Assembly (NCBI RefSeq): GCF_001909055.1
Contig: NZ_LVWI01000002.1
Coordinates: 496,001 to 560,000 of the forward strand
Source: Paenibacillus helianthi
GTDB lineage: Bacteria; Bacillota; Bacilli; Paenibacillales; Paenibacillaceae
Length of the DNA stretch: 64,000 nucleotides
Direction of reading: 5' to 3'
In this document: positions 35,999 to 44,727 of the stretch, in pieces
How the letters are laid out: each line of letters opens with the position of its first letter
Position numbering within the stretch: the first letter of the stretch is position 1
The notes under the pieces: model-generated
What the model saw: the letters and a program-made list of their open reading frames with translations, nothing else
What the model was told of the DNA's origin: nothing
Databases searched by the model: none
Program-made: the position numbers and the translations under genes

Positions 35999-36730
35999 AT
36001 GAAGTCACTAAAACGATGGTTACTCGCTGCATTTAGCATGATGATGGCCGCTCTTATACTGTCAGGCTGCATGCCGGGTGGGATGCCGGAGAAAATGGGG
36101 CCGTACAAATGTTATTACGGTGATGTAGACTATGCTTCTGTCCTCCGATGGAATGACATTACCTACATGGATAATAACGACGGAGACATCAGCGGGTTGA
36201 AAACAGGAGACCGTATCGGTAAAATCAACTACCGCAAAGCCGATCATCAGTGTCCGCGCAATCCCATGCAGAATGGAGACGCCACAGTGCTGGAAGTGGG
36301 AACACCACTCTACGCAGTAAAAGGGTATAAAACCTCGGCCCGGTTAATGGCAGGTGAAAGGCTGTATGAGGCTACCGATAATCCGTCTGCCCAAACGATG
36401 AACGACCTGCTTGATATTGAAGGCAAAATCAAGACCGTCCGTTTTACCAGCGGCATGGACGGGAGTCCTCTGAAAGATTTCACACCTGAGGCTAACGCCG
36501 TATTTATCCGGGAGTATCCGAAGCTCAAATACATCCCGTTTGACCAGTTGTCGAAAGAGACCAAACAATGGGTAGGAGATAAATACTGGCTTGAAATTGA
36601 AATGACCGATGGCTCCAGCAGAAGAATTACATATAACACGATGTTCGAAGCCTTCCATCCTTCCTGTTATGCTACACCTGAACTTGCAAGACTGGTGGAA
36701 GAGCAGCGTAAGCTGATATATGTGAAATAA
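35999..36730 (+). CDS. Lipoprotein of unknown function
   Basis: The 243-residue product has a lipoprotein signal: positive MKSLKRW, a hydrophobic stretch LLAAFSMMMAALI and the lipobox LSGC at residues 21-24, after which the Cys would be diacylated and anchored to the outer face of the membrane. The mature part has no domain I recognise. It includes a motif GNATVLEVGTPLYAVKGYK-like segment (DATVLEVGTPLYAVKGYK) and reads like a mixed alpha/beta sensor or binding domain. GGGGGTGTGAA precedes the ATG. It is the only plus-strand gene between hrcA and hemW. Confidence 0.8.
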   Translation: MKSLKRWLLAAFSMMMAALILSGCMPGGMPEKMGPYKCYYGDVDYASVLRWNDITYMDNNDGDISGLKTGDRIGKINYRKADHQCPRNPMQNGDATVLEVGTPLYAVKGYKTSARLMAGERLYEATDNPSAQTMNDLLDIEGKIKTVRFTSGMDGSPLKDFTPEANAVFIREYPKLKYIPFDQLSKETKQWVGDKYWLEIEMTDGSSRRITYNTMFEAFHPSCYATPELARLVEEQRKLIYVK

Positions 36731-36816
36731 CCCATCGGCTATACGCATAAGCTTCACGTTCGTTGCCGCCAAATTCTTCTTTGGCCTCATTCATTCGATG
36801 GTTATCAAAAGCATCA

Positions 36817-36865
36817 AAAAAACCACTCTTCCGCAAACGGCTTCGGCCTGCAGAAAAGTGGTTTT
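36817..36865 (-). terminator. Terminator of the acetyltransferase gene, shared with the lipoprotein gene
   Basis: AAAACCACT (36819-36827) pairs with AGTGGTTTT (36857-36865). On the minus strand seven T follow. The convergent lipoprotein transcript also ends here. Confidence 0.8.
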
Positions 36866-36907
36866 GTATTATATAAGGTAAACCCGAAGGCTAATGCCTC
36901 TCGGTTA

Positions 36908-37417
36908 TTAATCCAGCTTCTTCAGCACGGCGATTTCATCGCAGGCATGCTGCTTCTTGCAGTTCACGCAATCGGTCCAGACCTTCTCCGGGAAAATCTC
37001 TTTCTCCACGACGGTAAAGCCGTTTCTGAGAAAAAAATCCACTGCATAGGTCAGCGCCATAATCTTGGGAATCTTCTGGCGTTTGGCTTCTTCCGTCAGC
37101 TTCTCCAGGATCATCGAACCCACGCCTTTGCCTTTACCCTCATCACGCAATCCGATCGAACGGACCTCTACGAGATCAGCGCCCAGTCTGAACAGCGATC
37201 CGCAGCCGATGAATTTGCCGTCTAATTCGGCAATCACGAACTGGTCAATCTGGCGGGTCAGTGCTTGCCTGGAACGGGGAAGCATAATTCCGCTCTGAGC
37301 GTATTCTTCTATCATTAAATACAGCGGCTCTACATCCTCCACCGTAGCATTTCTGCATATCACCTTGTGGTCTCCCGCAGGAGCCGACTGGCGGACCTTC
37401 TCCGTTTTGACAAGCAC
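36908..37417 (-). CDS. GNAT acetyltransferase resembling short-form N-acetylglutamate synthase (ArgA type)
   Basis: A 169-residue GNAT enzyme. The fold motifs are VICRNATVEDVEPLYLMIEEY, FVIAELDGKFIGCGSLF, VEVRSIGLRDEGKGKGVGS (acetyl-CoA loop) and IMALTYAVDFFLRNGFTVVEKE. The C-terminus, FPEKVWTDCVNCKKQHACDE, is the Cys-rich tail of the short stand-alone N-acetylglutamate synthases known from several bacteria. It would make N-acetylglutamate for arginine synthesis, but no arg gene is nearby, so a different amine substrate remains possible. The start is GTG 37415-37417 with AAGGGGTGA upstream. It follows hemW after about 75 bases. Confidence 0.78.
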   Translation of the reverse strand: MLVKTEKVRQSAPAGDHKVICRNATVEDVEPLYLMIEEYAQSGIMLPRSRQALTRQIDQFVIAELDGKFIGCGSLFRLGADLVEVRSIGLRDEGKGKGVGSMILEKLTEEAKRQKIPKIMALTYAVDFFLRNGFTVVEKEIFPEKVWTDCVNCKKQHACDEIAVLKKLD

Positions 37418-37491
37418 TTTGACTCACCCCTTGTTGTTAATATGAATAAATATACAACAGAGTGAATTACAATTCAAGAGGTATTTTAAAA

Positions 37492-38664
37492 TTAAACCTC
37501 TGTCAAAGCCCCGACAAATTCACCGAAAACATCGTTCCCGAACAGGATACCCTGCTTGCTTAGACGATAGATGTCTCCATCCTGCTCGAGCAAGCCGGCG
37601 GCAAGCATTTTATTCAGCGATCCTCCAAAAATATCCTGCAGAGACTTCCCGAACTGTGCCTGGAACGCTTGATCCGACACCCCCTCACGCATGCGTAGGC
37701 CAACCATCATGAAGTCCTCCATCGCCTCCTGCTCGGAGACCCTGAAGCTGTCCAGACGCGGCAGTCCCTTAAGTGAAGCTTCAATGTACGGATTGACACC
37801 CTTGATATTCATATGCCGCTGCCGTTTCACATATCCATGCGCCCCGGCCCCTAGGCCATAGTAATCCTCATTACGCCAATACGTAATATTGTGGCGGCTC
37901 TCCATTCCCGGCTTGGCAAAGTTGCTGATCTCATATTGCCCGTAACCTGCAGCTTCCATAGTAGACATCAGCAGGAGGTACATCTCCAGTTCATCCTCTT
38001 CGCTGGGCAGCGGAAGCTTGTTCTTGTTGAAGAGGGTATGGAACAGTGTATTCTCCTCGACCTTGAGGCTATAAATTGAATAATGCGGCAAATTTAGCTC
38101 CAGTGCCTTGGTTATACTCTCCCTCAGCATATCGACGGTCTGGTTCGGCAGTCCGAACATGAGATCTACCGACAGATTATGCAGACCCACACTGCGCGCG
38201 TTCTCCAGACTGCGGTAGACATCATCCACGTTATGAATGCGCCCAATGCCGCTTAGCAGCTCATTCTGAAAAGCCTGTACGCCAAAGCTGACCCGGTTGA
38301 CGCCGCCTTCCTTCATGACTGCAAGCTTATCTTGATCTGTGGTACCAGGGTTAGCTTCCATAGAGAACTCTATATTCTCATCCCACTGGGGGAAATGTGT
38401 GCGGACCGATTTTAGAAAATAGGCCATTTCATCCGGCTTCAGCACCGTAGGTGTTCCCCCGCCGACAAAAATCGTCTTGATCACACCAGGCGGAGTATTC
38501 TTCACCGTAAGTTCCATCTCCCGGTCCAGCGCTTGCAGGTAATCCATGACCGGCTGATCCTTCAGGACGTAGGAATTGAAATCGCAGTAAAAACATTTAT
38601 TGGTGCAGAAAGGGATATGAATGTATACGGCCTCTGGGGGACGGCCATTATTCAGGTTTGTCAT
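37492..38664 (-). CDS. hemW: HemW, radical-SAM heme chaperone
   Basis: A 390-residue protein once annotated as oxygen-independent coproporphyrinogen oxidase and now regarded as a heme chaperone. The radical-SAM motif is CTNKCFYCDF near residues 18-27, with the CxxxCxC arrangement of HemN relatives. FVGGGTPTVL and SMEANPGTTD are conserved. The C-terminal HemN domain shows GAGAHGYV and MMVGLRMREGV. It lacks the N-terminal extension of true HemN. AAGGAG precedes the ATG. It follows lepA as in B. subtilis, with the structured repeat at 38760-38866 in the gap. Confidence 0.93.
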   Translation of the reverse strand: MTNLNNGRPPEAVYIHIPFCTNKCFYCDFNSYVLKDQPVMDYLQALDREMELTVKNTPPGVIKTIFVGGGTPTVLKPDEMAYFLKSVRTHFPQWDENIEFSMEANPGTTDQDKLAVMKEGGVNRVSFGVQAFQNELLSGIGRIHNVDDVYRSLENARSVGLHNLSVDLMFGLPNQTVDMLRESITKALELNLPHYSIYSLKVEENTLFHTLFNKNKLPLPSEEDELEMYLLLMSTMEAAGYGQYEISNFAKPGMESRHNITYWRNEDYYGLGAGAHGYVKRQRHMNIKGVNPYIEASLKGLPRLDSFRVSEQEAMEDFMMVGLRMREGVSDQAFQAQFGKSLQDIFGGSLNKMLAAGLLEQDGDIYRLSKQGILFGNDVFGEFVGALTEV

Positions 38665-38759
38665 AGCTGTCTCCTTTGTTCAAAATTATTAAAATATATA
38701 TCTATATAGATTGAACTTGTGATGGTTCTACTTCGGGAATGGTCGTGACTACTGAGAAT

Positions 38760-38866
38760 GTTTGGACTTCCGGCCGCTGTTGTCTGCAGATTTCTTGATT
38801 TGTACCGCTGTTCGCGGTGGAAATCCGCAGACAAAGGCGGACGCATTCGCTCCTACAGTTCCAAAC
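38760..38866. repeat. Structured dispersed repeat, copy A
   Basis: An outer stem joins GTTTGGA (38760-38766) to TCCAAAC (38860-38866). A central hairpin is built from TTGTCTGC (38780-38787) with GCAGACAA (38827-38834), GATTT (38789-38793) with AAATC (38821-38825), and ACCGC (38804-38808) with GCGGT (38814-38818). The same layout occurs at 61005-61154 with changed stem bases that preserve pairing. It lies in the 336-base gap between lepA and hemW, where no gene is seen. Confidence 0.75.
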
Positions 38867-38921
38867 TTCTCTTCCGCCACTTTTCCCTGGTTGTATATTT
38901 CAAAGTTCAAGCTATTTAGCC

Positions 38922-38947
38922 AGAAAAGGGAAGCCATCAGGCTTCCC
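38922..38947 (-). terminator. Terminator of lepA
   Basis: GGGAAGCC (38928-38935) pairs with GGCTTCCC (38940-38947). On the minus strand TTTTCTGG follows. It is about 55 bases past the lepA stop. Confidence 0.8.
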
Positions 38948-39000
38948 GTCAGAACACACTAACGATTGTTACTCAGTACGAGCCGGAGCTCGCCTTACAG

Positions 39001-40815
39001 CTACTCGTCAATCTTAAGCACCGCCATGAACGCTTCCTGCGGCACTTCAACGCTGCCGACCTGCTTCATGCGCTTCTTGCCTTCCTTCTGCTTCTCCAGC
39101 AGCTTCCGCTTACGCGAAATGTCACCGCCGTAGCATTTGGCCAGCACGTTCTTGCGCATCGCCTTAACGGTCTCGCGGGCCACGACTTTTGTTCCGACAG
39201 AAGCCTGAATCGGCACCTCGAACATTTGCCGCGGAATGATCCCGCGCAGCTTCTCACAAATGATGCGGCCGCGGTTATAAGCGCGGTCACGGTGGACGAT
39301 GAATGACAAGGCATCCACCTGCTCATTATTTAGCAGAATGTCCATCTTAACCAGGTTCGACTGGCGGTAGCCCGATACTTCATAATCGTAGGAAGCATAG
39401 CCTTTCGTTCCTGATTTCAGCTGGTCAAAGAAGTCATAGACAATCTCGGACAATGGAATCTCATATGTGATGGTGACGCGGCTTGTGTCCAGATACTCCA
39501 TATTGACGAATTCACCGCGTTTGTTCTGGCACAGCTCCATAACCGTACCTACGTAATCATTCGGCACAATGATTCCGGCTTTGACATACGGCTCTTCAAT
39601 ATAGTCGATCGTGCCAATCTCCGGATAATGCGACGGGTTGTCGATCTGAATGATCTCACCGTTGGTCAGCTTAATGCGGTAAATTACGCTTGGTGCCGTG
39701 GTGATCAGCGGCAGATTGAATTCACGCTCAATCCGCTCCTGAATAATCTCCATGTGCAAGAGTCCAAGGAAGCCGCAACGGAAGCCAAAGCCCAGCGCGC
39801 TTGAGCTTTCCGGCTCAAAGCTGAGAGAAGCATCGTTGAGCTGCAATTTCTCCAGTGCTTCGCGCAAGTCATTGTAATCCGAGGTTTCGATCGGATAGAG
39901 ACCACAATAGACCATCGGGTTGATCTTGCGGTAACCCGGCAGCGGCTCCGGTGTCGGATTCTTGGCATCTGTTACGGTATCACCCACGCGGGTATCGCCG
40001 ACATGCTTGATTCCGGCTACGATGAAACCAACATCACCGATGTTAAGTTCGGATACGATGCTCATACGCGGCATGAACGCACCGACCTCAATAACCTCAA
40101 AGGTCTTGTCCGTTGCCATCATCTTAATCTTCGAACCGGCGCGGATACTGCCATCAATAACACGCACATAGACGATAACACCTTTGTACGGATCATAGTG
40201 AGAGTCAAAAATCAGCGCCTTCAGCGGTTCTTCGGAATTTCCAGTGGGTGCAGGAACCTGCTTCACTACCTGTTCCAGGATTTCCTTGATGCCGATACCA
40301 GCTTTGGCGGAAGCAAGTACCGCTTCGCTGGTATCCAGTCCGATGACATCCTCAATTTCCTGCTTCACCCGGTCAGGATCAGCATTCGGCAGGTCAATCT
40401 TGTTGATAACCGGCAGAATTTCCAGGTTGTTGTCCAGCGCCAGATATACGTTGGCCAGGGTCTGGGCTTCAATTCCCTGTGCAGCGTCTACCACCAGAAG
40501 TGCGCCTTCACAGGCCGCAAGACTGCGGGAAACTTCATACGTGAAATCGACATGCCCCGGTGTGTCAATCAGGTTGAGATAATAATCCTGTCCATCATCG
40601 GCACGATAGGTCAAGCGCACAGCCTGCAGCTTGATGGTGATGCCGCGTTCGCGCTCCAGATCCATCTGGTCCAGCACCTGCTCCTGCATTTCGCGCGAAG
40701 TAAGCGCGCCTGTGTATTCCAAAATGCGGTCGGCCAGTGTCGATTTACCATGGTCTATATGTGCAATAATCGAGAAATTGCGGATTTGTTGTTGTCTTTT
40801 CTGAACGTCAGTCAT
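39001..40815 (-). CDS. lepA: LepA (EF4), ribosome-associated GTPase
   Basis: A 604-residue translational GTPase that remodels stalled or maturing ribosomes. G motifs are complete: [13 protein letters not shown] (G1), RERGITIK (G2), [12 protein letters not shown] (G3) and [10 protein letters not shown] (G4). Domain II and the EF-G-like domains follow, and the LepA-specific C-terminal domain ends [20 protein letters not shown] with [17 protein letters not shown]. The length is normal. It lies between the yqxA-position gene and hemW, as in B. subtilis. It has its own terminator. Confidence 0.97.
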   Translation of the reverse strand: MTDVQKRQQQIRNFSIIAHIDHGKSTLADRILEYTGALTSREMQEQVLDQMDLERERGITIKLQAVRLTYRADDGQDYYLNLIDTPGHVDFTYEVSRSLAACEGALLVVDAAQGIEAQTLANVYLALDNNLEILPVINKIDLPNADPDRVKQEIEDVIGLDTSEAVLASAKAGIGIKEILEQVVKQVPAPTGNSEEPLKALIFDSHYDPYKGVIVYVRVIDGSIRAGSKIKMMATDKTFEVIEVGAFMPRMSIVSELNIGDVGFIVAGIKHVGDTRVGDTVTDAKNPTPEPLPGYRKINPMVYCGLYPIETSDYNDLREALEKLQLNDASLSFEPESSSALGFGFRCGFLGLLHMEIIQERIEREFNLPLITTAPSVIYRIKLTNGEIIQIDNPSHYPEIGTIDYIEEPYVKAGIIVPNDYVGTVMELCQNKRGEFVNMEYLDTSRVTITYEIPLSEIVYDFFDQLKSGTKGYASYDYEVSGYRQSNLVKMDILLNNEQVDALSFIVHRDRAYNRGRIICEKLRGIIPRQMFEVPIQASVGTKVVARETVKAMRKNVLAKCYGGDISRKRKLLEKQKEGKKRMKQVGSVEVPQEAFMAVLKIDE

Positions 40816-40923
40816 TCCTTACCCCCACAGACAGCCTAATGTTAATCCACTTATTATAACAGTACGCGCTTCACCCATCAATCCCGCCTGCCCCGAACGC
40901 TCCAAGAAAAGGTCTGCGGCAGA

Positions 40924-40971
40924 GAAAAAAGCGGATTCTCCATCCCCTGAGGGAGGTGAATCCGCTTTTTT
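40924..40971 (-). terminator. Terminator after the yqxA-position gene
   Basis: AAAAAAGCGGATTC (40925-40938) pairs perfectly with GAATCCGCTTTTTT (40958-40971). T runs flank both sides, so it works in either direction. It ends the gpr-side transcript before lepA. Confidence 0.9.
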
Positions 40972-41019
40972 GAACGAATCAAGAATTCACATGGGCCGCA
41001 TTGCGGGGTCCGAGTCAGT

Positions 41020-41511
41020 CTATTTCTCCGCGGAATCGAACAGCGAGACCACCCAGCGGATGCTCTTTTGTGACGCTTCTTGCAGCAGCCCCGCTGTTTT
41101 GTCGGCAAGCTTGTCCACTGTGGGCTTCTGCTCTTCAGGGATAAGAATCTGTTCCGGACTCATACTGCTGTAGTCCTGAACCTCCTGCTGCGGCAGATTG
41201 CCGGCTGCGCTCTGGCCCGCAGGGGTTTGCGGCTGCACCGGGACAACCGAGTACGCGCCAGTAACCGGGTCTACAACCACAGGAACATACATATAGGCTT
41301 GCCCGCCTTGCGTCAAACCTGCCACTGGGACAGAATGCGCCTTAGTCTTCTGGCCAGCAGGGGCAGTTTGAGCTGTCCCGGTTGCACCATTCCAGCCAGG
41401 CAGTACTGTAGAAGCATTTGTACCCAAGCTGCTGCTGAACTGCATGCCTGCCAATATGCCGATCCCCAACGATATGCCGACTACGACCAGTTTTTTACCA
41501 AACCGCGACAT
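41020..41511 (-). CDS. Membrane-anchored protein in the yqxA position, function unknown
   Basis: The 163-residue product starts MSRFGKKLVVVGISLGIGILAGMQFSSSLG (shown in part), a single membrane anchor with a G-M-Q motif reminiscent of B. subtilis YqxA. The remainder is Pro/Gln/Thr-rich and probably extracytoplasmic, ending in a helical segment. I chose ATG 41509-41511 (GGAG eight bases upstream) over an earlier GTG. It follows spoIIP after 27 bases, so it is likely cotranscribed with it during sporulation; this is inferred from context. Confidence 0.7.
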   Translation of the reverse strand: MSRFGKKLVVVGISLGIGILAGMQFSSSLGTNASTVLPGWNGATGTAQTAPAGQKTKAHSVPVAGLTQGGQAYMYVPVVVDPVTGAYSVVPVQPQTPAGQSAAGNLPQQEVQDYSSMSPEQILIPEEQKPTVDKLADKTAGLLQEASQKSIRWVVSLFDSAEK

Positions 41512-41538
41512 CTCATGCACTCCTTTCTACTTTACGAA

Positions 41539-42888
41539 TCAGTCACTCTGCTTCCCGGTGTCTGCTCCGGCATCAGGTGCCGCCGCTTTCTCCGCATCAT
41601 GGCTGCTCCAGTACACATCGGCGATAGCATCCGCCAAAATATCCGCCGTCCGCTTCAGTTCATCTGCAGAATTGTCGATACCGCCCACCTCAATTAATAC
41701 ACTGTTAGGAGAAAGAGTCTGATTATACTCACCATTATTGCCATTCCCGGAGGACTTGCCCCAGATGCCACGGGAAACACCCGGATAGTTTTTTTCGAGC
41801 AGCTGATGAATTTTGTTGGCGAACGCCTCATTCCTCTTCCAATCTTTATTCGCATGACCGAGGATAAAATACACCTGAGCGTAACTTTTTCCCTCTATGA
41901 CGGCTGTGGTTTTGCCATGCCGCTGCGAATCACGATGGATATCAATCATTTCGTTCATTTCCTGGTTGGCACTTAGCACAGCCTTGACAGTCATTCTTGA
42001 ATATTTATAGGAAAAGTTCCAATTATAATCCGGTACCTTTGTGGCGTAATCTTCTTGTTTATGAACAGTACCAATTCCGCGCTGCTCCAGTCTTTTGGTA
42101 ATATATGAGCCTACCAGCATTACATTTTTGGAAGGTATAGCGGAGCTTGGATTGTCACTCTCTACCCCCAGCAGCGGATTATAGGCCTCGCGGGGATGGG
42201 AATGATAGATTAAGATCCGTTTGATCGAAGTATCCTGGCTGTTGCCGGGTGAGACCTGACTGTCGTTGCCGCCTGATGAATCCGGTGCGATGGAAGGCTC
42301 AGGCTGCGGCGCGGCCGTTTCACCGCCATCCGGCTCGTCCGATCCGTCACTCGCAGGTTCTGTTCCGCCTGACCCCGCTTCTGTTCCTGTCTCATCCCCT
42401 TTACCATTCCCACCGGTATCTCCAGTTGCCAGCTCATCCGTTCCCGGATGGTAGTCCGCGGGAGCATCCTTAGCCCCGCCAGAGCCCAGACGCAGCAGAA
42501 ACGGATCATCCGCAGCCAGGCCCGGAACCTCACGGGAGAGCAGGCTTTTCGGGTCGCCGGGGTCCACACTGGTCAGCATCCGAAAGACGAAGGAGGTTAC
42601 GTTTTTACCCGAAAATGCAGACGGCTCTTCACCTTTCGGCAGGTGGGGAACCTCCATACCGAGCAGTTCCATAAAAAACCCGCTGGATAAGGAAGCTGCC
42701 AACCCTTTCATTGAGGGAATGGGTGAAGAGTTCAGCTTTTGACCGGCCAATCCACCGGCTCCAAGCAGCATAAAAAATACAAGCGAACCTCCGGCCAGCA
42801 GCAGCATTGTTCTCCCCAGCGACAGAATATCCAACAGCTTCCCCCGCAGCCGGCCGATATTCCATAGCTGAAACCATTTTCTGTTCAT
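41539..42888 (-). CDS. spoIIP: SpoIIP, sporulation amidase/endopeptidase
   Basis: A membrane-anchored peptidoglycan hydrolase that, with SpoIID and SpoIIM, drives septal thinning and engulfment. The 449 residues include a membrane segment (TMLLLAGGSLVFFMLLGAGG) and a long disordered linker rich in Gly, Asp, Glu and Ser. The catalytic domain has the SpoIIP signatures ILIYHSHPREAYNP (metal His), GKTTAVIEGKSYAQVYFILG and SVLIEVGGIDNS (catalytic Glu). The linker is longer than in B. subtilis. GGAGGAGG lies upstream of the ATG. It follows gpr, as in B. subtilis, but a terminator-like hairpin lies between. Confidence 0.93.
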   Translation of the reverse strand: MNRKWFQLWNIGRLRGKLLDILSLGRTMLLLAGGSLVFFMLLGAGGLAGQKLNSSPIPSMKGLAASLSSGFFMELLGMEVPHLPKGEEPSAFSGKNVTSFVFRMLTSVDPGDPKSLLSREVPGLAADDPFLLRLGSGGAKDAPADYHPGTDELATGDTGGNGKGDETGTEAGSGGTEPASDGSDEPDGGETAAPQPEPSIAPDSSGGNDSQVSPGNSQDTSIKRILIYHSHPREAYNPLLGVESDNPSSAIPSKNVMLVGSYITKRLEQRGIGTVHKQEDYATKVPDYNWNFSYKYSRMTVKAVLSANQEMNEMIDIHRDSQRHGKTTAVIEGKSYAQVYFILGHANKDWKRNEAFANKIHQLLEKNYPGVSRGIWGKSSGNGNNGEYNQTLSPNSVLIEVGGIDNSADELKRTADILADAIADVYWSSHDAEKAAAPDAGADTGKQSD

Positions 42889-43028
42889 TATTGTTATGTC
42901 CTCCTCCAGCCCTCTGTAATCTCTTATACTCCCAATCTATGAGCGGAAGAGGAATGGTAGAACCTGAAATGAGAGAAAAGGAAGACCTGCTTAACCAGTC
43001 CCTCTTAATAAAGTATTGTTCATCCATC

Positions 43029-43066
43029 AAAAAAAAGCCCAACCGCAGCCGGCAGGCAGACTGGGC
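43029..43066 (-). terminator. Terminator of gpr
   Basis: GCCCA (43037-43041) pairs with TGGGC (43062-43066), with inner GC pairs extending the stem. Eight T follow on the minus strand. Confidence 0.75.
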
Positions 43067-43092
43067 AGGCATAGTATACCGAAGGACAGTTC

Positions 43093-44103
43093 TCAGTGGG
43101 TATACGCTCCCACGTTGCCCGGATCCACAGCTTCATGCAACGCAGCATTCAGTCCGCTGGCTACGATGTTGGCGATTTCTTCGATAAATTCATCAATTTC
43201 CTTCGGCGTAACAATCAGATCATGTCCGAGCGGTTCCAGCACTTCTTTGACGAGCGACAGCCGTTCCTGTTCAGAGATGTCGTCCAGCATGCCCATAATT
43301 TCTTTGGTGTGGGCGGCTCCGGCTCCAACCTGCCCGAAATGCCTGCTCATCATCTCCAGCACATTATTCACGATGGTTGAAGCATAGCAGACGGTAGGAA
43401 CGCCGATTGCAATACAGGGAATCCCGAGAATTTCCTTGGTTAGCCCCCGGCGTTTATTGCCAATTCCAGAACCGGGATGGATGCCGATATCGGCGATTTG
43501 AATGGTCGTATTAATTCGTTCCAGTGAACGGGATGCCAGTGCATCTATCGCGATAATCACGTCGGGCTTCGTACGGTCCACGATTCCCTGGACCACTTCA
43601 CTGGATTCAATACCGGTCAGCCCCAGCACACCTGGTGCAATTGCGCTCACCTTGCGGTAACCCGGAGAGACTTGATCGGGAACCAGCTCGTAGAACTGGC
43701 GTGTAACCAGCGAATTCTCCACAACGAGCGGTCCCAGTGAATCCGGAGTCACATTCCAGTTGCCAAGGCCGACAATCAGCACCGACGAGTCGCGGTCAAT
43801 ACCGATTCTGTCCATGAACTGTTCAAATTCTCTGGCAAAAACCACGGATACCTTCTGCGAAAGACCAGTGTCGCCGCCGCGAAGTGCCGGAACCTCCAGC
43901 GTCACGTAGTTTCCTATGGCGCGTCCAATGGCCTGTGAGCCTGCATTATTCGCTACGGCAAGACGGGTGACCTTAATGCCATCCGCTTCCTCTACCTCTT
44001 CGTTTACACCGGGAATAGGCGTTTTTTGCGGTCCCTGAGCCATCTCTTTGGCTTCCAGCGCCAAATCTGTGCGTACCGAATATAGCTGAAGATCCAGTTC
44101 CAT
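43093..44103 (-). CDS. gpr: GPR, germination protease (spore protease, A25)
   Basis: Degrades small acid-soluble spore proteins during germination. It is made as a zymogen in the forespore. The 336-residue protein begins MELDLQLYSVRTDLALEAKE, which contains the SASP-like propeptide cleavage region (TDLALEA). Conserved segments include VLIVGLGNWNVTPDSLGP and DVIIAIDALASRSLERINTTIQ (shown in part), and GSGIGNKRRGLTKE. I chose ATG 44101-44103 with AAGGAGG upstream; an earlier in-frame ATG contains that site. A probable sigma-G/F promoter lies 33 bases upstream. Confidence 0.95.
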   Translation of the reverse strand: MELDLQLYSVRTDLALEAKEMAQGPQKTPIPGVNEEVEEADGIKVTRLAVANNAGSQAIGRAIGNYVTLEVPALRGGDTGLSQKVSVVFAREFEQFMDRIGIDRDSSVLIVGLGNWNVTPDSLGPLVVENSLVTRQFYELVPDQVSPGYRKVSAIAPGVLGLTGIESSEVVQGIVDRTKPDVIIAIDALASRSLERINTTIQIADIGIHPGSGIGNKRRGLTKEILGIPCIAIGVPTVCYASTIVNNVLEMMSRHFGQVGAGAAHTKEIMGMLDDISEQERLSLVKEVLEPLGHDLIVTPKEIDEFIEEIANIVASGLNAALHEAVDPGNVGAYTH

Positions 44104-44135
44104 TATTAGTTCAGCCTCCTTATCCATATTGATGA

Positions 44136-44165
44136 TAGTGTGCGAGTGAAGGCCTTGCTTTATTC
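44136..44165 (-). promoter_or_regulatory. Forespore (sigma-G/F type) promoter of gpr
   Basis: On the minus strand GAATA (44161-44165) is followed after 18 bases by CACACTA (44136-44142). This fits the sigma-G consensus (GHATR, 18 bases, CATnHTA) with one mismatch and suits a gene known to be made in the forespore. Confidence 0.65.
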
Positions 44166-44198
44166 AAGCCGAAATGGGTTAAATTAAAAGCATTAGTC

Positions 44199-44227
44199 TT
44201 GCATTTTGTGTGCGGTCATGCTAAACT
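44199..44227 (+). promoter_or_regulatory. Sigma-A promoter of rpsT
   Basis: TTGCAT (44199-44204), 17 bases, then TAAACT (44222-44227), about 55 bases before the rpsT start. It is back to back with the gpr promoter. Confidence 0.6.
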
Positions 44228-44282
44228 ATTTTAAGTTGTGAATCATTTGATGATTTCGAATGTCTTTCAGGAGGTGAATGCA

Positions 44283-44555
44283 ATGCCAAATATCAAATCC
44301 GCGGTAAAACGCGTCAAGACGGCCGAAAAACGCCGTGCACTGAACGCTTCCCAGAAATCCGCGCTTCGTACAGCTGTGAAAACTGCTGATGTAGCTCTGA
44401 CTGGTACTGAAGTGGAAACTGCTCAAGCTGCTTTCCAAGCTGCTTCCAAAAAGCTGGACAAGGCTGTAACTAAAGGCCTGGTTCATAAAAATGCGGCTGC
44501 CCGCAAAAAATCCCGCTTGGCGAAGAAATTGAACGCTCTTAAGGCTCAAGCCTAA
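44283..44555 (+). CDS. rpsT: Ribosomal protein S20
   Basis: A 90-residue primary 16S rRNA binding protein of the small subunit. The sequence [20 protein letters not shown] with [15 protein letters not shown], and the end [20 protein letters not shown], are diagnostic. CAGGAGGTG lies six to eight bases before the ATG at 44283; the longer open frame from 44238 includes this site and is not the start. It is divergent from gpr and convergent with holA, as in B. subtilis. Confidence 0.98.
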   Translation: MPNIKSAVKRVKTAEKRRALNASQKSALRTAVKTADVALTGTEVETAQAAFQAASKKLDKAVTKGLVHKNAAARKKSRLAKKLNALKAQA

Positions 44556-44588
44556 GCCAAGGGCGACATTAATAATGAGCACTATAAG

Positions 44589-44625
44589 AACCTGACCGCT
44601 ATGCTGCATACGGTTAGGTTTTTTT
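44589..44625 (+). terminator. Terminator of rpsT
   Basis: AACCTGACCG (44589-44598) pairs with CGGTTAGGTT (44611-44620) with one mismatch, then a run of T. Confidence 0.9.
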
Positions 44626-44643
44626 GTTTTTCAGCAGAAATAG

Positions 44644-44697
44644 CCAACAAAAGCCTGCCCGTTAGCGTTCATACGCTGCGGAGCAGGCTTTTGTTGG
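44644..44697 (-). terminator. Terminator of holA
   Basis: CCAACAAAAGCCTGC (44644-44658) pairs perfectly with GCAGGCTTTTGTTGG (44683-44697). It is about 30 bases past the holA stop. The T run is part of the stem. Confidence 0.7.
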
Positions 44698-44727
44698 TAT
44701 TACAATCTTGAAATCACCGGTTCACCT

